DNA of 64,000 nucleotides from Thiohalocapsa sp. PB-PSB1. GTDB taxonomy: Bacteria; Pseudomonadota; Gammaproteobacteria; Chromatiales; Chromatiaceae. The position numbers and the translations under genes were made by a program. How positions within the stretch are numbered: the stretch's first letter is position 1; each line of letters begins with the position of its first letter. The notes beneath the pieces are model-generated. The model was not told the origin of the DNA. It was given only the letters and a program-made list of their open reading frames with translations, and ran no database searches. Positions 1 to 8,084 of the stretch are shown one piece after another. The stretch covers positions 1,736,001 to 1,800,000 of the forward strand of contig CP050890.1 of assembly GCA_016745215.1 (NCBI GenBank). Reading direction: 5' to 3'.

Positions 1-1434
1 CTCGATATCCGGTAACACCCAACTGCGATCCAAGAAAGCCGGCTTGGGCGAGTAGAGCCGGAAATAGGGGAACCAGGCGCGCCCTGCCTCGGTAGGAATC
101 CAGTTCTTCGCCTTGTCACCCTCCGGCTCGTCTGGTCCGAAGTAGATGTCGACCGACCCGTCCGGATTCAGGTCGAGATCCATGCGTGAGGAACGATCAG
201 CAACCTCGTACTTGTTGTTGATCAGTGTGCGGGTGCTGACCTCATACGCAGTGACCGACCAGAACGTCTCGGCGGGCGCATCGGCCGGCACCTTGAGCTT
301 GTAGTTTCGCCCGCCGTCCAGCCAATCGCCATCCTTGTCCTTGTAGGCCGCCAGATAGACCTGGCCCTTCCCGGTCTTCTGCCCGTGCATGGCGGGGTCG
401 TTGGTGACCGCTTCATAGAACCAGGCGGCGCGTCCGTCCAGCTCGTCGTAGTATTCGCGCCGCTGATCGGGCGGCGAGACGGTGGCGAACTCCCACTGCG
501 AGCCGTCCATGTAGTGCGCGTCTTCGAGGCGCTTGGAGAAATCGTTGGCCTTGGCCATGGCCTCGCCGACCAGCGCCGCCTCGGTCAGGATCGCCTTCTG
601 CTCCGCCGTTGGCTCGAAGGGTTTGCCCTTCTCGATGCCAAGGGGCTCGAGCATGGCCATGAAAAAACGATCGCGTTCGGCGACCGGTTCCTTTTCCAGC
701 CACTCGGCCAAGCGCTCGAAATAGGCAAGACCCTTAGGCGCAGCGGCCATCCAGGGCTTGCCCTTGGGACGGATATAACCTCTTGGCTTCGGATTGTCTC
801 GCTCGGCATAGGGGTAGACCTGAATGGCTTCGAGGTCCGCCAGGCGCTGGGCCTCATCGGTCGCCATCAAGCGTATACCGACCAATAGATTCATGGACGG
901 CGATTTCGCCACTCTGTAGCCTTGTGCCTCGGCATCTTTCGGCACCCCCTGGCCGGGACCCACAAAGAGGTACTTGCCCGGCTCGGTCATCCGGGTAATG
1001 GCGATCTGCCACATATCGTGCGCCGCTCCACGCACCTCCGCCTCCGGCATCACAACCACCCAGGGTCCCTCGGCCAGGTCGATGAACGGCAGTACGTAAG
1101 GCGTGGTCGCATTGTAGGTGAGTCCGCCCAGTCGATCCTTGTAGCTCTCCAGAAAGACGGCCTGGCCGTTCTCGGCGCCGAGCTGCTCCCTGTGCGCGTA
1201 TTGCCACTGCGCCATGCTGGCAAAGGGTATCGCCCAGAGATAGACCTGTACAGCCCGTTGGAAGTCCATCTCATTGAACAGCTTCTCGACGGTGGCATCG
1301 GTCGGGTAGCCGTTGGCGAAATCATGGGTGAATTGCAGCTTGCCGATGCGGGTGTCGATGGTTTCTGCCTGCAGTACGGAGCTCGCGAAGATTGCTCCGA
1401 TTGCTACAGCGATCAGCGTTGTTTTCTCGAGCAT
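1..1434 (-). CDS. DUF1254/DUF1214 exported protein, 3' end outside window
   Basis: The frame is open from an ATG at 1434 to the window edge, giving 478 codons without a stop, so the C-terminus is missing. The start is preceded by GAGAGGAAAG at good spacing. Residues 1-22 form a signal peptide ending near LQAE. The N-terminal half carries the DUF1254 pattern (AIPFASMAQW, then PYVLPFIDLAEGPWVV). The C-terminal half carries the DUF1214 pattern (ETFWSVTAYE, then DGSVDIYFGP). It is a paralogue of the next upstream gene, which is 490 residues, so only about 10-20 residues are probably lost. The family is periplasmic and its biochemical role is not established. It is the distal member of the minus-strand envelope cluster that ends at a FixLJ-type regulator pair. 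Confidence 0.85.
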   Translation of the reverse strand, partial: MLEKTTLIAVAIGAIFASSVLQAETIDTRIGKLQFTHDFANGYPTDATVEKLFNEMDFQRAVQVYLWAIPFASMAQWQYAHREQLGAENGQAVFLESYKDRLGGLTYNATTPYVLPFIDLAEGPWVVVMPEAEVRGAAHDMWQIAITRMTEPGKYLFVGPGQGVPKDAEAQGYRVAKSPSMNLLVGIRLMATDEAQRLADLEAIQVYPYAERDNPKPRGYIRPKGKPWMAAAPKGLAYFERLAEWLEKEPVAERDRFFMAMLEPLGIEKGKPFEPTAEQKAILTEAALVGEAMAKANDFSKRLEDAHYMDGSQWEFATVSPPDQRREYYDELDGRAAWFYEAVTNDPAMHGQKTGKGQVYLAAYKDKDGDWLDGGRNYKLKVPADAPAETFWSVTAYEVSTRTLINNKYEVADRSSRMDLDLNPDGSVDIYFGPDEPEGDKAKNWIPTEAGRAWFPYFRLYSPKPAFLDRSWVLPDIE

Positions 1435-1458
1435 TTTGTACTTTCCTCTCTGCGGCTG

Positions 1459-2931
1459 TTAGTTGATCTTCTCGAAGTCGCCTGGCCGCCAGGAGCCGTC
1501 GAAGAACGGCTGGGTCGGGCTGTAGAGCCGGAACAGCACGAACCAGCCCTTGCCCGGGACGGTCGTACGCCAATTCGATGCCGGGACACCTTCCGGTAAT
1601 TCGGGGCCGAAGTAGAGATCGACGGATTCGTCATCGTTGTACTTCAATTTGTCCAGGGAGCCGATGGATGGAAAGGGCTGGCCATTCTGCAGTCCGGATG
1701 CATTGGCCGCGTCATACAGCGTGATGCTCCAAAAGTTTGCCGCTGGAACGGGCCCTGGAATGTTCAGTTTGTAGGTCCTGCCGCCCGACAGGTAGTCGCC
1801 GTCGGCGTCGCGATAGGCGAAGGGGTATTTCGAACCCTTGCCGACCATGTTCATGACCATGGCTGGGCTGATGGAGTAGCCGATCATGAACATGCCGATT
1901 CGCGCGTCGACATTGATGTAGGAGTCGGTCTTGAACTCGACATCCAGTACATTCAGCACATTGTGCCATTGCCGGTCCGGCCAATATTGGGTGTCCGGCA
2001 GCTTGTCGCCGAAGCGAAGTGTCTCAGCCATCTTCATGCCGACTTCAGCGCCGGCGCTGAGAATCTCCTTCATGCGCGCATCCGGCTTGAAAGGCTTACC
2101 CTTTTCGATCCCAAGGGAAGCCATCAGCCCGCGCATGGACCAGTCTTCCTTGTCCACCGCCTCCGCGTTCACGAACTCCGCCAACCCCTCAAAGTAGCTG
2201 TAGTCACGCGGATAGACCATGTTGGCCGGCTTTCCGGACCCGTTGGGGAAGCGCATCTCGGGTGGATTGTCCTTCTCGGCCAGTGGGTAGATACGGGTCT
2301 GTTCCATCAACGCGACGGCCTCGGTCGCATCGCCGGTTTCCTTGTCGAGGAACGCCCGCCAGAACACGAACACGTTATAGGTCGGGCTCTTGAAGGTGTA
2401 ATAGCCCTCCGGCGTCTCGCCTTCATAGTCCGGCGGGAGGAGCAGGTATTTCCCGCCCTCGCCTTTGTCGGGACCGACATAGCCGACATCGGTCAGCGGC
2501 CGGTGCCAGAAGTCGTCGAGGATGCCCTGCTGCTTGGGCGGGACCTCGATTACGGTCGGGCCGTCCGCCTTCAGGTCGACGTAGCCCATGGCGTAGATCA
2601 CGTCCGAATTAGGCGTGCTGACAATGGTCTCGGCACTGAGCCGATCCTTCCAGATGACCAGGACGTTGGAGCCGGCACCGAACTGCGCTTCCGAGCCCTT
2701 CTTCATAGACCAAAGGGTCATTGCGGGTAATGACCAGCCTACGACCTGGGTGGCACGGTGAAAGAGCATCTCGTCATGAAGACGGTCGGCCGCCTCTTTG
2801 GTCGGGTAGTTCTCCGGAAAGGGCATCGACCGGAGCGCTTGCCAGCGGTCTTCTACGGCCTGGACCGGTATTATCGCCTGGGTAGCGATCAAGGCTGACC
2901 AGGCAAACCAAAACGTCAGATTTCTTGCCAT
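1459..2931 (-). CDS. DUF1254/DUF1214 exported protein
   Basis: 490 residues. The first 25 or so are a signal peptide (hydrophobic core WFAWSALIATQAIIPVQA). The DUF1254 region follows (VVGWSLPAMTLWSMKKG, then DVIYAMGYVDLKADGP). A C-terminal DUF1214 region has the recurring PAANFWSITLYD and SVDLYFGPELPEG patterns and a WFVLFRLYSPTQPF ending. It lies 24 bp upstream of its paralogue and 15 bp downstream of the HAD gene, so the three are very likely co-transcribed. Two adjacent divergent copies suggest an old tandem duplication. Family members are predicted periplasmic; I do not assign a reaction. Confidence 0.9.
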   Translation of the reverse strand: MARNLTFWFAWSALIATQAIIPVQAVEDRWQALRSMPFPENYPTKEAADRLHDEMLFHRATQVVGWSLPAMTLWSMKKGSEAQFGAGSNVLVIWKDRLSAETIVSTPNSDVIYAMGYVDLKADGPTVIEVPPKQQGILDDFWHRPLTDVGYVGPDKGEGGKYLLLPPDYEGETPEGYYTFKSPTYNVFVFWRAFLDKETGDATEAVALMEQTRIYPLAEKDNPPEMRFPNGSGKPANMVYPRDYSYFEGLAEFVNAEAVDKEDWSMRGLMASLGIEKGKPFKPDARMKEILSAGAEVGMKMAETLRFGDKLPDTQYWPDRQWHNVLNVLDVEFKTDSYINVDARIGMFMIGYSISPAMVMNMVGKGSKYPFAYRDADGDYLSGGRTYKLNIPGPVPAANFWSITLYDAANASGLQNGQPFPSIGSLDKLKYNDDESVDLYFGPELPEGVPASNWRTTVPGKGWFVLFRLYSPTQPFFDGSWRPGDFEKIN

Positions 2932-2946
2932 CTCGCACCATCATTT

Positions 2947-3936
2947 CTAATCAAGGTAAATGACCTTCCAGTCCTGTTTCATGTCGACTAATGTCCAGCC
3001 TTGCGCCTGTGCTTGGTCGAGGCCCTTGTCCAAGCGGCCCATGCTGGCCTCGCGGTCATAGGCCCATTCGCGCTCGCCATCGGTATGGTGGACATAGAGG
3101 GCAAATCGCGGCCCATCTCCGGCCGTGGTCCATTGTAGCATTTGCAGGTCGCCGTCGGAGTTGCCGAACGCGGCAATGGGCCGCCGACCGATCTGCTGGT
3201 GGATGGCCACCGGTTTGGCTTCCTTGTCGTCATAGAAGTCAATCTCGGGCAAACGGACGAGGACCGGTGCGCCGTCGCGCAACTCGTACTCCACCTTGAT
3301 GCTGCTGCCGATCACCTGCTCGGGCGGGATGCCGTAGACCCGCTCGGCCCACGGGCGCATGAACTCGATGCCGCCGCCGGAGACGATGAAGGTCTTGAAG
3401 TCGTTGGCGCGCAGGTAGGCGAGCAGCTCCAGCATCGGCTGATAGACCATCTCGGTGTAGAGGCGTCCCGTCGTGGGATGTCTTGCCGTTGCAATCCAGT
3501 CCTTCACGATCGTCTCGAACTCCGCGGTGGTCATGCCGGCGTGCGTGGCCATGACGATCTCGACCACCGATTTCATGCCGTCCGCCATCGCCCCTTCTAC
3601 GTCACCCTCGAGCAGTGAGGCGAAGGGCTCGGTGTCCTTCCATTCTGGATGCTGTGGCGCAAGCGCCTTGACGCGCTCAAGCGCGAAGAGGAGCTGGAAA
3701 TACATAGGCCGCTCGGCCCACAGCGTGCCGTCGTTGTCGAACACGGCGATGCGCTCCGCGGGTGGTACAAAGTCGGGCGACCCGTTCTCCGTCACCCTCG
3801 TCACGAAGTCGATGATCGACTGCTTGGCCTTGCCGTCGTTCCAAGAGGGCAGCGAATCAACGGTCTGAGCATTCACCGGGCCAGCAAAGAACAGAACTAG
3901 ACCCAGTATGAATACGCGAAATAGCTTTCGTTTCAT
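2947..3936 (-). CDS. Exported HAD-superfamily hydrolase
   Basis: 329 residues from the ATG at 3936, chosen because AGGAG lies 11 bases upstream and a signal peptide (RVFILGLVLFFAGPVNAQ) starts there. The frame extends further upstream but without such signals. HAD motif I is VFDNDGT with nucleophile Asp67. Motif II is FIVSGGG and motif IV is FGNSDGD, so all catalytic elements are present. Family members are phosphomonoesterases or phosphotransferases; a signal peptide implies a periplasmic substrate. It sits between the sulfatase and the DUF1254 genes, a combination suggesting shared work on exported or imported organic esters, which is inference. Confidence 0.88.
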   Translation of the reverse strand: MKRKLFRVFILGLVLFFAGPVNAQTVDSLPSWNDGKAKQSIIDFVTRVTENGSPDFVPPAERIAVFDNDGTLWAERPMYFQLLFALERVKALAPQHPEWKDTEPFASLLEGDVEGAMADGMKSVVEIVMATHAGMTTAEFETIVKDWIATARHPTTGRLYTEMVYQPMLELLAYLRANDFKTFIVSGGGIEFMRPWAERVYGIPPEQVIGSSIKVEYELRDGAPVLVRLPEIDFYDDKEAKPVAIHQQIGRRPIAAFGNSDGDLQMLQWTTAGDGPRFALYVHHTDGEREWAYDREASMGRLDKGLDQAQAQGWTLVDMKQDWKVIYLD

Positions 3937-4049
3937 TGTCGCGGGACTCCTGATAGGCAAAACGAAGGGAAGCGCATAAGGATACAGCGTTTCCCGCCGA
4001 GCAGGATGCCCGGCCATGTTTCAACCGCCTGCGCAGGTGAAGAATGGAG

Positions 4050-4177
4050 CAAAGCGAAAGATCTTCGCTTTGGGAGCGGAAACATGCCGGGACGGCATGT
4101 TTCCGCATCTGCGAAGGGGACGGTCTGCTCGACTGCCAACCCGCTCGGCGTCGCCACAGGGTGCGAGCAGACCGTCC
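4050..4177. repeat. Three successive inverted repeats between HAD and sulfatase genes
   Basis: Three hairpins are visible. The first has 9-bp arms at 4050-4058 and 4064-4072. The second has 13-bp arms at 4077-4089 and 4093-4105, with a 3-base loop. The third has 14-bp arms at 4118-4131 and 4164-4177, enclosing 32 bases. A 13-base CCGCTCGGCGTCG segment occurs at 4141 and again at 4178. They lie between sulfatase and HAD genes on the same strand, so they could attenuate transcription or stabilise mRNA. No long U-run follows. Confidence 0.75.
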
Positions 4178-4191
4178 CGCTCGGCGTCGGA

Positions 4192-5781
4192 TCAAGTACT
4201 GCCGGGGCTCTGCAGCGCCTGGAGCGCGTCGTCCACGTTGAACTTCGCGGGCTTCTGGCGCGGCGGGAACTCCTGGAAGGTATCGATGTACTCCTTCACG
4301 AAGACCTGCGCCGGAACCAGGGCGAAAACACGCTCGATCCACCAGCGCTGGTAGTTGTTGGCGTCGGTGTCGGCGCGCTCGAAGGGGTCGGTGCGTAGGT
4401 TGAAGATCTTCGGAATGCGCAGCGACACGAAGGGCTCGCTCCAGACCATGAAGCCCTGCGCGCGCTGCTCCTTGAAGACCAATTTCCAGTCGTCGTAGCG
4501 CAGTGCTACCAGCTCGCCGCCGTCATTCCAATAGAAGAACTCGCGGCGCGGCCAAGCGGCGTCATCGCCTGCCTCGCCGGACAGATTGGGCAGCAGGTTA
4601 TAGCCGTCGAGGTAGACCTTGAAGTCCTTGTCGCCGAGCTTGGTGCCCTGCTTCAGTTGCTCCTTGATGTCGGGGTTGCCGGCCGCGGCCATCAGCGTCG
4701 GCACCCAGTCGACGGCAGAGGTCGTGTCGTTGATGATGCTGCCGGCTTGGAACTTGGCCGGCCAGCGCACCAGCATCGGCACTCGGTAGCCACCTTCCCA
4801 GTTGGTGTTCTTCTCGCCGCGGAAGGGTGACAGGCCACCGTCCGGCCACTCGTTGTAGTGGGGGCCGTTGTCGGCGGTGTAGAGGACGATGGTGTCGTCG
4901 GCGATGCCGAGCTCGTCGAGCAGGTCCAGCACCTGGCCGACCTGGCCGTCGTGCTCGACCATACCGTCGGCGAAGATGCCGAGCCCGGTCACGCCCTCAC
5001 TCTCCTCCTTGAGGTGGGTGTAGAAGTGCATGCGCGAGGTCGCGAGCCAGGTGAACCAGGGTGTGCCGGCCTCCGTGTTGCGCTTGATGAAGTCCATGGC
5101 GCGGCCGATGAATTCCTCGTCCACGGTCTCCATGCGCTTCCTGGTCAGCGGCCCGGTGTCCTCGCATTCCTGCATGCCCATTGGCCCGAAGCGGGGATCA
5201 TCGACGTCGCTCGGGGTGTCCGTGGCCTTGCAGTCCAGCACGCCGCGCGGGCCGAACTCGGCGCGGAATTCGGGGTCCTTCGGATAGTCCGGGTTTTCCG
5301 GCTCTTCCTCGGCGTTGAGATGATAGAGGTTGCCGAAAAACTCGTCGAAGCCATGCACCGTGGGCAGGAACTCGTTGCGGTCGCCGAGGTGATTCTTACC
5401 GAATTGGCCGGTGGCGTAGCCCAACGGCTTGAGCATCTCCGCCAGGGTCGGGTCTTCCTTTTGCAGGCCGATGGACGCGCCAGGGAAGCCGACCTTGGTC
5501 AGCCCGGTACGAATCGGCGACTGGCCGGTGATGAAGGCCGAACGTCCCGCCGTGCAGCTCTGCTCGCTGTAATAGTCAGTGAACAGCACGCCCTCATTGG
5601 CGATGCGGTCGATGTTCGGCGTCTGATAGCCCGCCAGCCCTCGGCTGTAGGCACTGAGGTTGGTGATGCCGATGTCGTCGGTATGGATCATCAGGATGTT
5701 TGGCTTGTCCGCCGCGGCGAACGCCTGCCATGGCAGCGTGACTGCCATAACGAGCGCGAATTTCGTGAGTAGCCTCTTCAC
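4192..5781 (-). CDS. Exported type I sulfatase (arylsulfatase family)
   Basis: About 529 residues from a GTG at 5781, chosen because AGGAG sits six bases upstream and a signal peptide (FALVMAVTLPWQAFAAAD) follows directly; a longer TTG start at 5835 lacks these. Type I sulfatases hydrolyse sulfate esters with a formylglycine made from cysteine. The CTAGR motif with Cys76 is that site, and Asp35/Asp36 in HTDDIG are expected calcium ligands. Further family motifs are TPNIDRIANEGVLFTDYY, GKNHLGD, YTADNGPHYNEW and FRGEKNTNWEGGYRVP. The formylglycine-generating enzyme is not in the window. The protein is probably periplasmic; the substrate is unknown. Confidence 0.92.
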   Translation of the reverse strand: MKRLLTKFALVMAVTLPWQAFAAADKPNILMIHTDDIGITNLSAYSRGLAGYQTPNIDRIANEGVLFTDYYSEQSCTAGRSAFITGQSPIRTGLTKVGFPGASIGLQKEDPTLAEMLKPLGYATGQFGKNHLGDRNEFLPTVHGFDEFFGNLYHLNAEEEPENPDYPKDPEFRAEFGPRGVLDCKATDTPSDVDDPRFGPMGMQECEDTGPLTRKRMETVDEEFIGRAMDFIKRNTEAGTPWFTWLATSRMHFYTHLKEESEGVTGLGIFADGMVEHDGQVGQVLDLLDELGIADDTIVLYTADNGPHYNEWPDGGLSPFRGEKNTNWEGGYRVPMLVRWPAKFQAGSIINDTTSAVDWVPTLMAAAGNPDIKEQLKQGTKLGDKDFKVYLDGYNLLPNLSGEAGDDAAWPRREFFYWNDGGELVALRYDDWKLVFKEQRAQGFMVWSEPFVSLRIPKIFNLRTDPFERADTDANNYQRWWIERVFALVPAQVFVKEYIDTFQEFPPRQKPAKFNVDDALQALQSPGST

Positions 5782-5858
5782 TTGGTTCTCCTCTCGGTTG
5801 TTAAGAACTCGGTCGTCGGTGGGTAGGACGGGCAAGGCGAAGACTGCCCATTGCTATC

Positions 5859-6710
5859 TTATTTCGGAAACAAGAACTGCCAGGTAAAGGCGATCTGCCA
5901 GTCCGGCGCGCCGTCGGGGCGGACGACGTTGTAATAGGCCTCTAACCGGGAATTGATCGCCTGATTGCCGAGCTTGAACACGCGGCCGACGCCGCCGCCG
6001 ACGGGCACCGTCCACTGATTACCGGAGTCGGCGCGCCAGTTGGCGGTCAGCACCGAGTCCGAGATCAGGAACCAGCCGTTGTCGAGGTTGTAGTTGACGA
6101 AGGGCTCGACCAGGAACTGGCTGACTTCGTTGCGATCCGAGTCGCCGGCAAACGACCAGAGTTGGCGCAGGAGGATGCCCATGGAGCCCCACTTGGGCTG
6201 GGTCAGCAGGACCAGGGTCGGCCCGGCGCTCCACTTCGCGCTGCCGAGCTGGCGGTCGGTCGCGGTCGGCATGGTGATGGAGGGGCCGGCGCCCCAGATG
6301 ACCTTGCCGGTCTTCACCGGCGATAGAAACAGCGAGTAGTTGATATCACCCAGGCCGGTGGCGCCGTCGCCTGGGATTGGGTCCGGCAGGCTCGGGATGC
6401 CCGTGACCTGTCCCGGCGTGTCGATCAGCGGCGCAATGATGCGGTTGACGAAATTCCACTCGCCGAACGTCACCGGCAGCACCGGCTGGATGTTCAGGAA
6501 GCTCGCCTCGCCGTTGTCGGCTCCGTAATCGAATTGGAACTTGAACGGCAGGCTGTAGAGGGAACTGATGGGGTTTTGGACGGCGGCGCGCAGGTCGCCG
6601 CCGCTTGCGTCGGCCAGGGCTGAGCCGCAGGAGGACAGCAAGGCGACGGTGAAGAAGCCCAGGATGAATCTTGTCGCCCGTCCACGGGGCAAAACGCTTT
6701 GCTGAGGCAT
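5859..6710 (-). CDS. MetA-like (phenol-degradation family) outer-membrane protein
   Basis: About 283 residues from the ATG at 6710. An upstream ATG at 6743 with a nearby AGGAG is possible and adds 11 residues. The N-terminus is a signal sequence; its LLSSCGSA segment could be a lipobox but is not a strong one. The rest has alternating amphipathic strands, LNIQPVLPVTFGEWNFVNR, KVIWGAGPSITMPTATD and a C-terminal WQIAFTWQFLFPK. This resembles the beta-barrel 'MetA pathway of phenol degradation' family, proposed outer-membrane channels for hydrophobic compounds. It is the first structural gene of the run towards the sulfatase, so it may bring substrate to the exported enzymes. That role is inference. 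Confidence 0.7.
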   Translation of the reverse strand: MPQQSVLPRGRATRFILGFFTVALLSSCGSALADASGGDLRAAVQNPISSLYSLPFKFQFDYGADNGEASFLNIQPVLPVTFGEWNFVNRIIAPLIDTPGQVTGIPSLPDPIPGDGATGLGDINYSLFLSPVKTGKVIWGAGPSITMPTATDRQLGSAKWSAGPTLVLLTQPKWGSMGILLRQLWSFAGDSDRNEVSQFLVEPFVNYNLDNGWFLISDSVLTANWRADSGNQWTVPVGGGVGRVFKLGNQAINSRLEAYYNVVRPDGAPDWQIAFTWQFLFPK

Positions 6711-7186
6711 ATGACTAAACTTCGTCTCCTGATAAGGCGCCATCGAAGAAATCTGAAATTATCTTTGCTGATCTGTCTTTCTCTATGCCGCGCGGTACGT
6801 CATCCTCTGCTTGCAATAGGCTTTTACTTGGTCGCGGCGCCCTGCAGCGAGACTTGTAAATGTACGCAAGCGTCGTTCAAGACCTTGTCCTGAAAGGTAT
6901 CTGCAGTGATGGCATGCAGGAATCAGCTCTGCGATAAGAGCAGATTCCGAGCGGCGGCAAAGTCCGTATGTTTGCTTGGTGCCGAGCAGAGCTCGTGGAG
7001 GTCTCGCTTCGACTGCCAGGAAAAATCGGTCTCACCAGTTTCTGCGGTGGCAAGAAACAGAATCAGTAACGTCAAGACGCCGGTAGTTCTCAGGATTCCT
7101 GTTTTGGCGTTACTTCCTCCTCTTGTTTTCCAGGGGTAGTCTACAAACAACGAGGGAACGGCAATATAGGACTTTGGTCCTATGCG
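6711..7186. other. Intergenic region, nothing firm
   Basis: About 480 bases between the MetA-like gene and a repeat-derived segment. I see no RNA gene and no strong terminator. The only coding candidate is the short minus-strand frame annotated separately at 6923-7150. A promoter for the envelope operon probably lies here, but I could not pick one out with confidence. Confidence 0.4.
6923..7150 (-). CDS. Possible small exported protein, doubtful
   Basis: A 75-residue frame with a hydrophobic segment VLTLLILFLATAETG that could be a signal peptide, followed by FSWQSKRDLHELCSAPSK. A GAGGAGG stretch occurs inside the frame near 7125 without a suitable ATG just after it. The tail is faintly like the start of Rap1a/Tai-type small exported proteins, but it is too short to claim. 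It could be a remnant or chance. Confidence 0.2.
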   Translation of the reverse strand: MFVDYPWKTRGGSNAKTGILRTTGVLTLLILFLATAETGETDFSWQSKRDLHELCSAPSKHTDFAAARNLLLSQS

Positions 7187-7335
7187 GAGGCAGGTGCGCT
7201 TACGGGCGAGTCGCCTGCCGACTCATTCGGTACCGCTATCGGCATCGGTATCGAACTCTCGCAGTAGCGGTAGGCCCAGCCGACAGACTCGATGGCCGCA
7301 CGCTAGACGTCGAGCTTCTCATGACCGCATGGCAT
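7187..7335 (-). pseudogene. Internally deleted four-helix-bundle gene remnant
   Basis: Reading leftward from ATG 7335 gives MPCGHEKLDV, then an amber codon, then RAAIESVGWAYRYCES. It then jumps straight to the low-complexity tail SSIPMPIAVPNESAGD. This is the N-terminus (HDKLDVYRAAIESVGWAY type) and extreme C-terminus of a four-helix-bundle protein of the 23S-IVS family, with the core deleted. Two larger decayed copies occur at 22483-22863 and 56488-56866. The flanking 7336-7440 also matches sequence beside the second copy and runs into the 3' end of the response-regulator gene. Confidence 0.75.
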
Positions 7336-7424
7336 AGGGCGTTTTCTCTCTCGATTCCGATTCCGATAGCGACTCCGACCCCGATTGCACTTCGCCGATG
7401 TCTGGATAGCGTTGTATAGGTTAT

Positions 7425-8084
7425 TCATGAACCGCTACTTTCGGAGCCCGATGGCTTCATGTCCAGCGACGGCTCGATCCCCAGTTGCTGACAGATTTGA
7501 ACGAGCTCCACGAGGTTGGATGCACCGATCTTCTGCATCACTCGCCCGCGGTGGATTTTCACCGTCTTCTCGGCAATATCCAGGCTGGCAGCGATCTGTT
7601 TGTTCAGCGCCCCTGTGATGACGCCGCGAAGAACCTCTTGCTCGCGCGGGGTCAACATATCCAACCGCATGCGCAGTGCCTCGAGCTCGAGTCGTACCGC
7701 CCGGTCGGCTCGGTGCTGCACCAAGGCCTGCCGCACCGTACCCAGCAGGACGTCCTCGTCTACTGGTTTGGTGAGGAAATCGAATGCACCCTTCTTGATC
7801 GCGCGAACTGACATGGGGATATCACCGTGACCGGTCAGGAAAACGATCGGCAGATCGCACGCCTGTTCCAGCAGCCGTGCCTGCAATCCCATGCCATCCA
7901 ACTCGGGCATTCGCACGTCGAGCAGGATGCAGCCGACGCCATCGTAGCGGCCCCGGACCAGAAACTCACCGGCCGAGGCAAAGGACTCGACCGCCAGACC
8001 CACGGATCGGAAAAGACGCGCCAGGCTTTTCCGAACCGACTCGTCGTCTTCGACCAGGAAGACTCTGTCCGAACCGTCAGCCAT
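7425..8084 (-). CDS. FixJ-type response regulator
   Basis: 219 residues. The start ATG at 8084 is preceded by GGAGGAGCGTC and overlaps the 3' end of the kinase gene by 8 bases, so the pair is translationally coupled. The receiver domain has acidic residues EDD at 12-14, phospho-acceptor Asp56 in LLDVRMPELDG and the conserved Lys in FLTKPVDE. A LuxR-type helix-turn-helix fills about residues 140-200 (LTPREQEVLRGVITGALNKQ, then KTVKIHRGRVMQKIGA). The frame can be extended upstream but that would run through the kinase. The last few residues (SGSESSGS) are encoded by repeat-derived DNA, so the C-terminus may have been remodelled. It probably controls the downstream envelope cluster. Confidence 0.92.
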   Translation of the reverse strand: MADGSDRVFLVEDDESVRKSLARLFRSVGLAVESFASAGEFLVRGRYDGVGCILLDVRMPELDGMGLQARLLEQACDLPIVFLTGHGDIPMSVRAIKKGAFDFLTKPVDEDVLLGTVRQALVQHRADRAVRLELEALRMRLDMLTPREQEVLRGVITGALNKQIAASLDIAEKTVKIHRGRVMQKIGASNLVELVQICQQLGIEPSLDMKPSGSESSGS

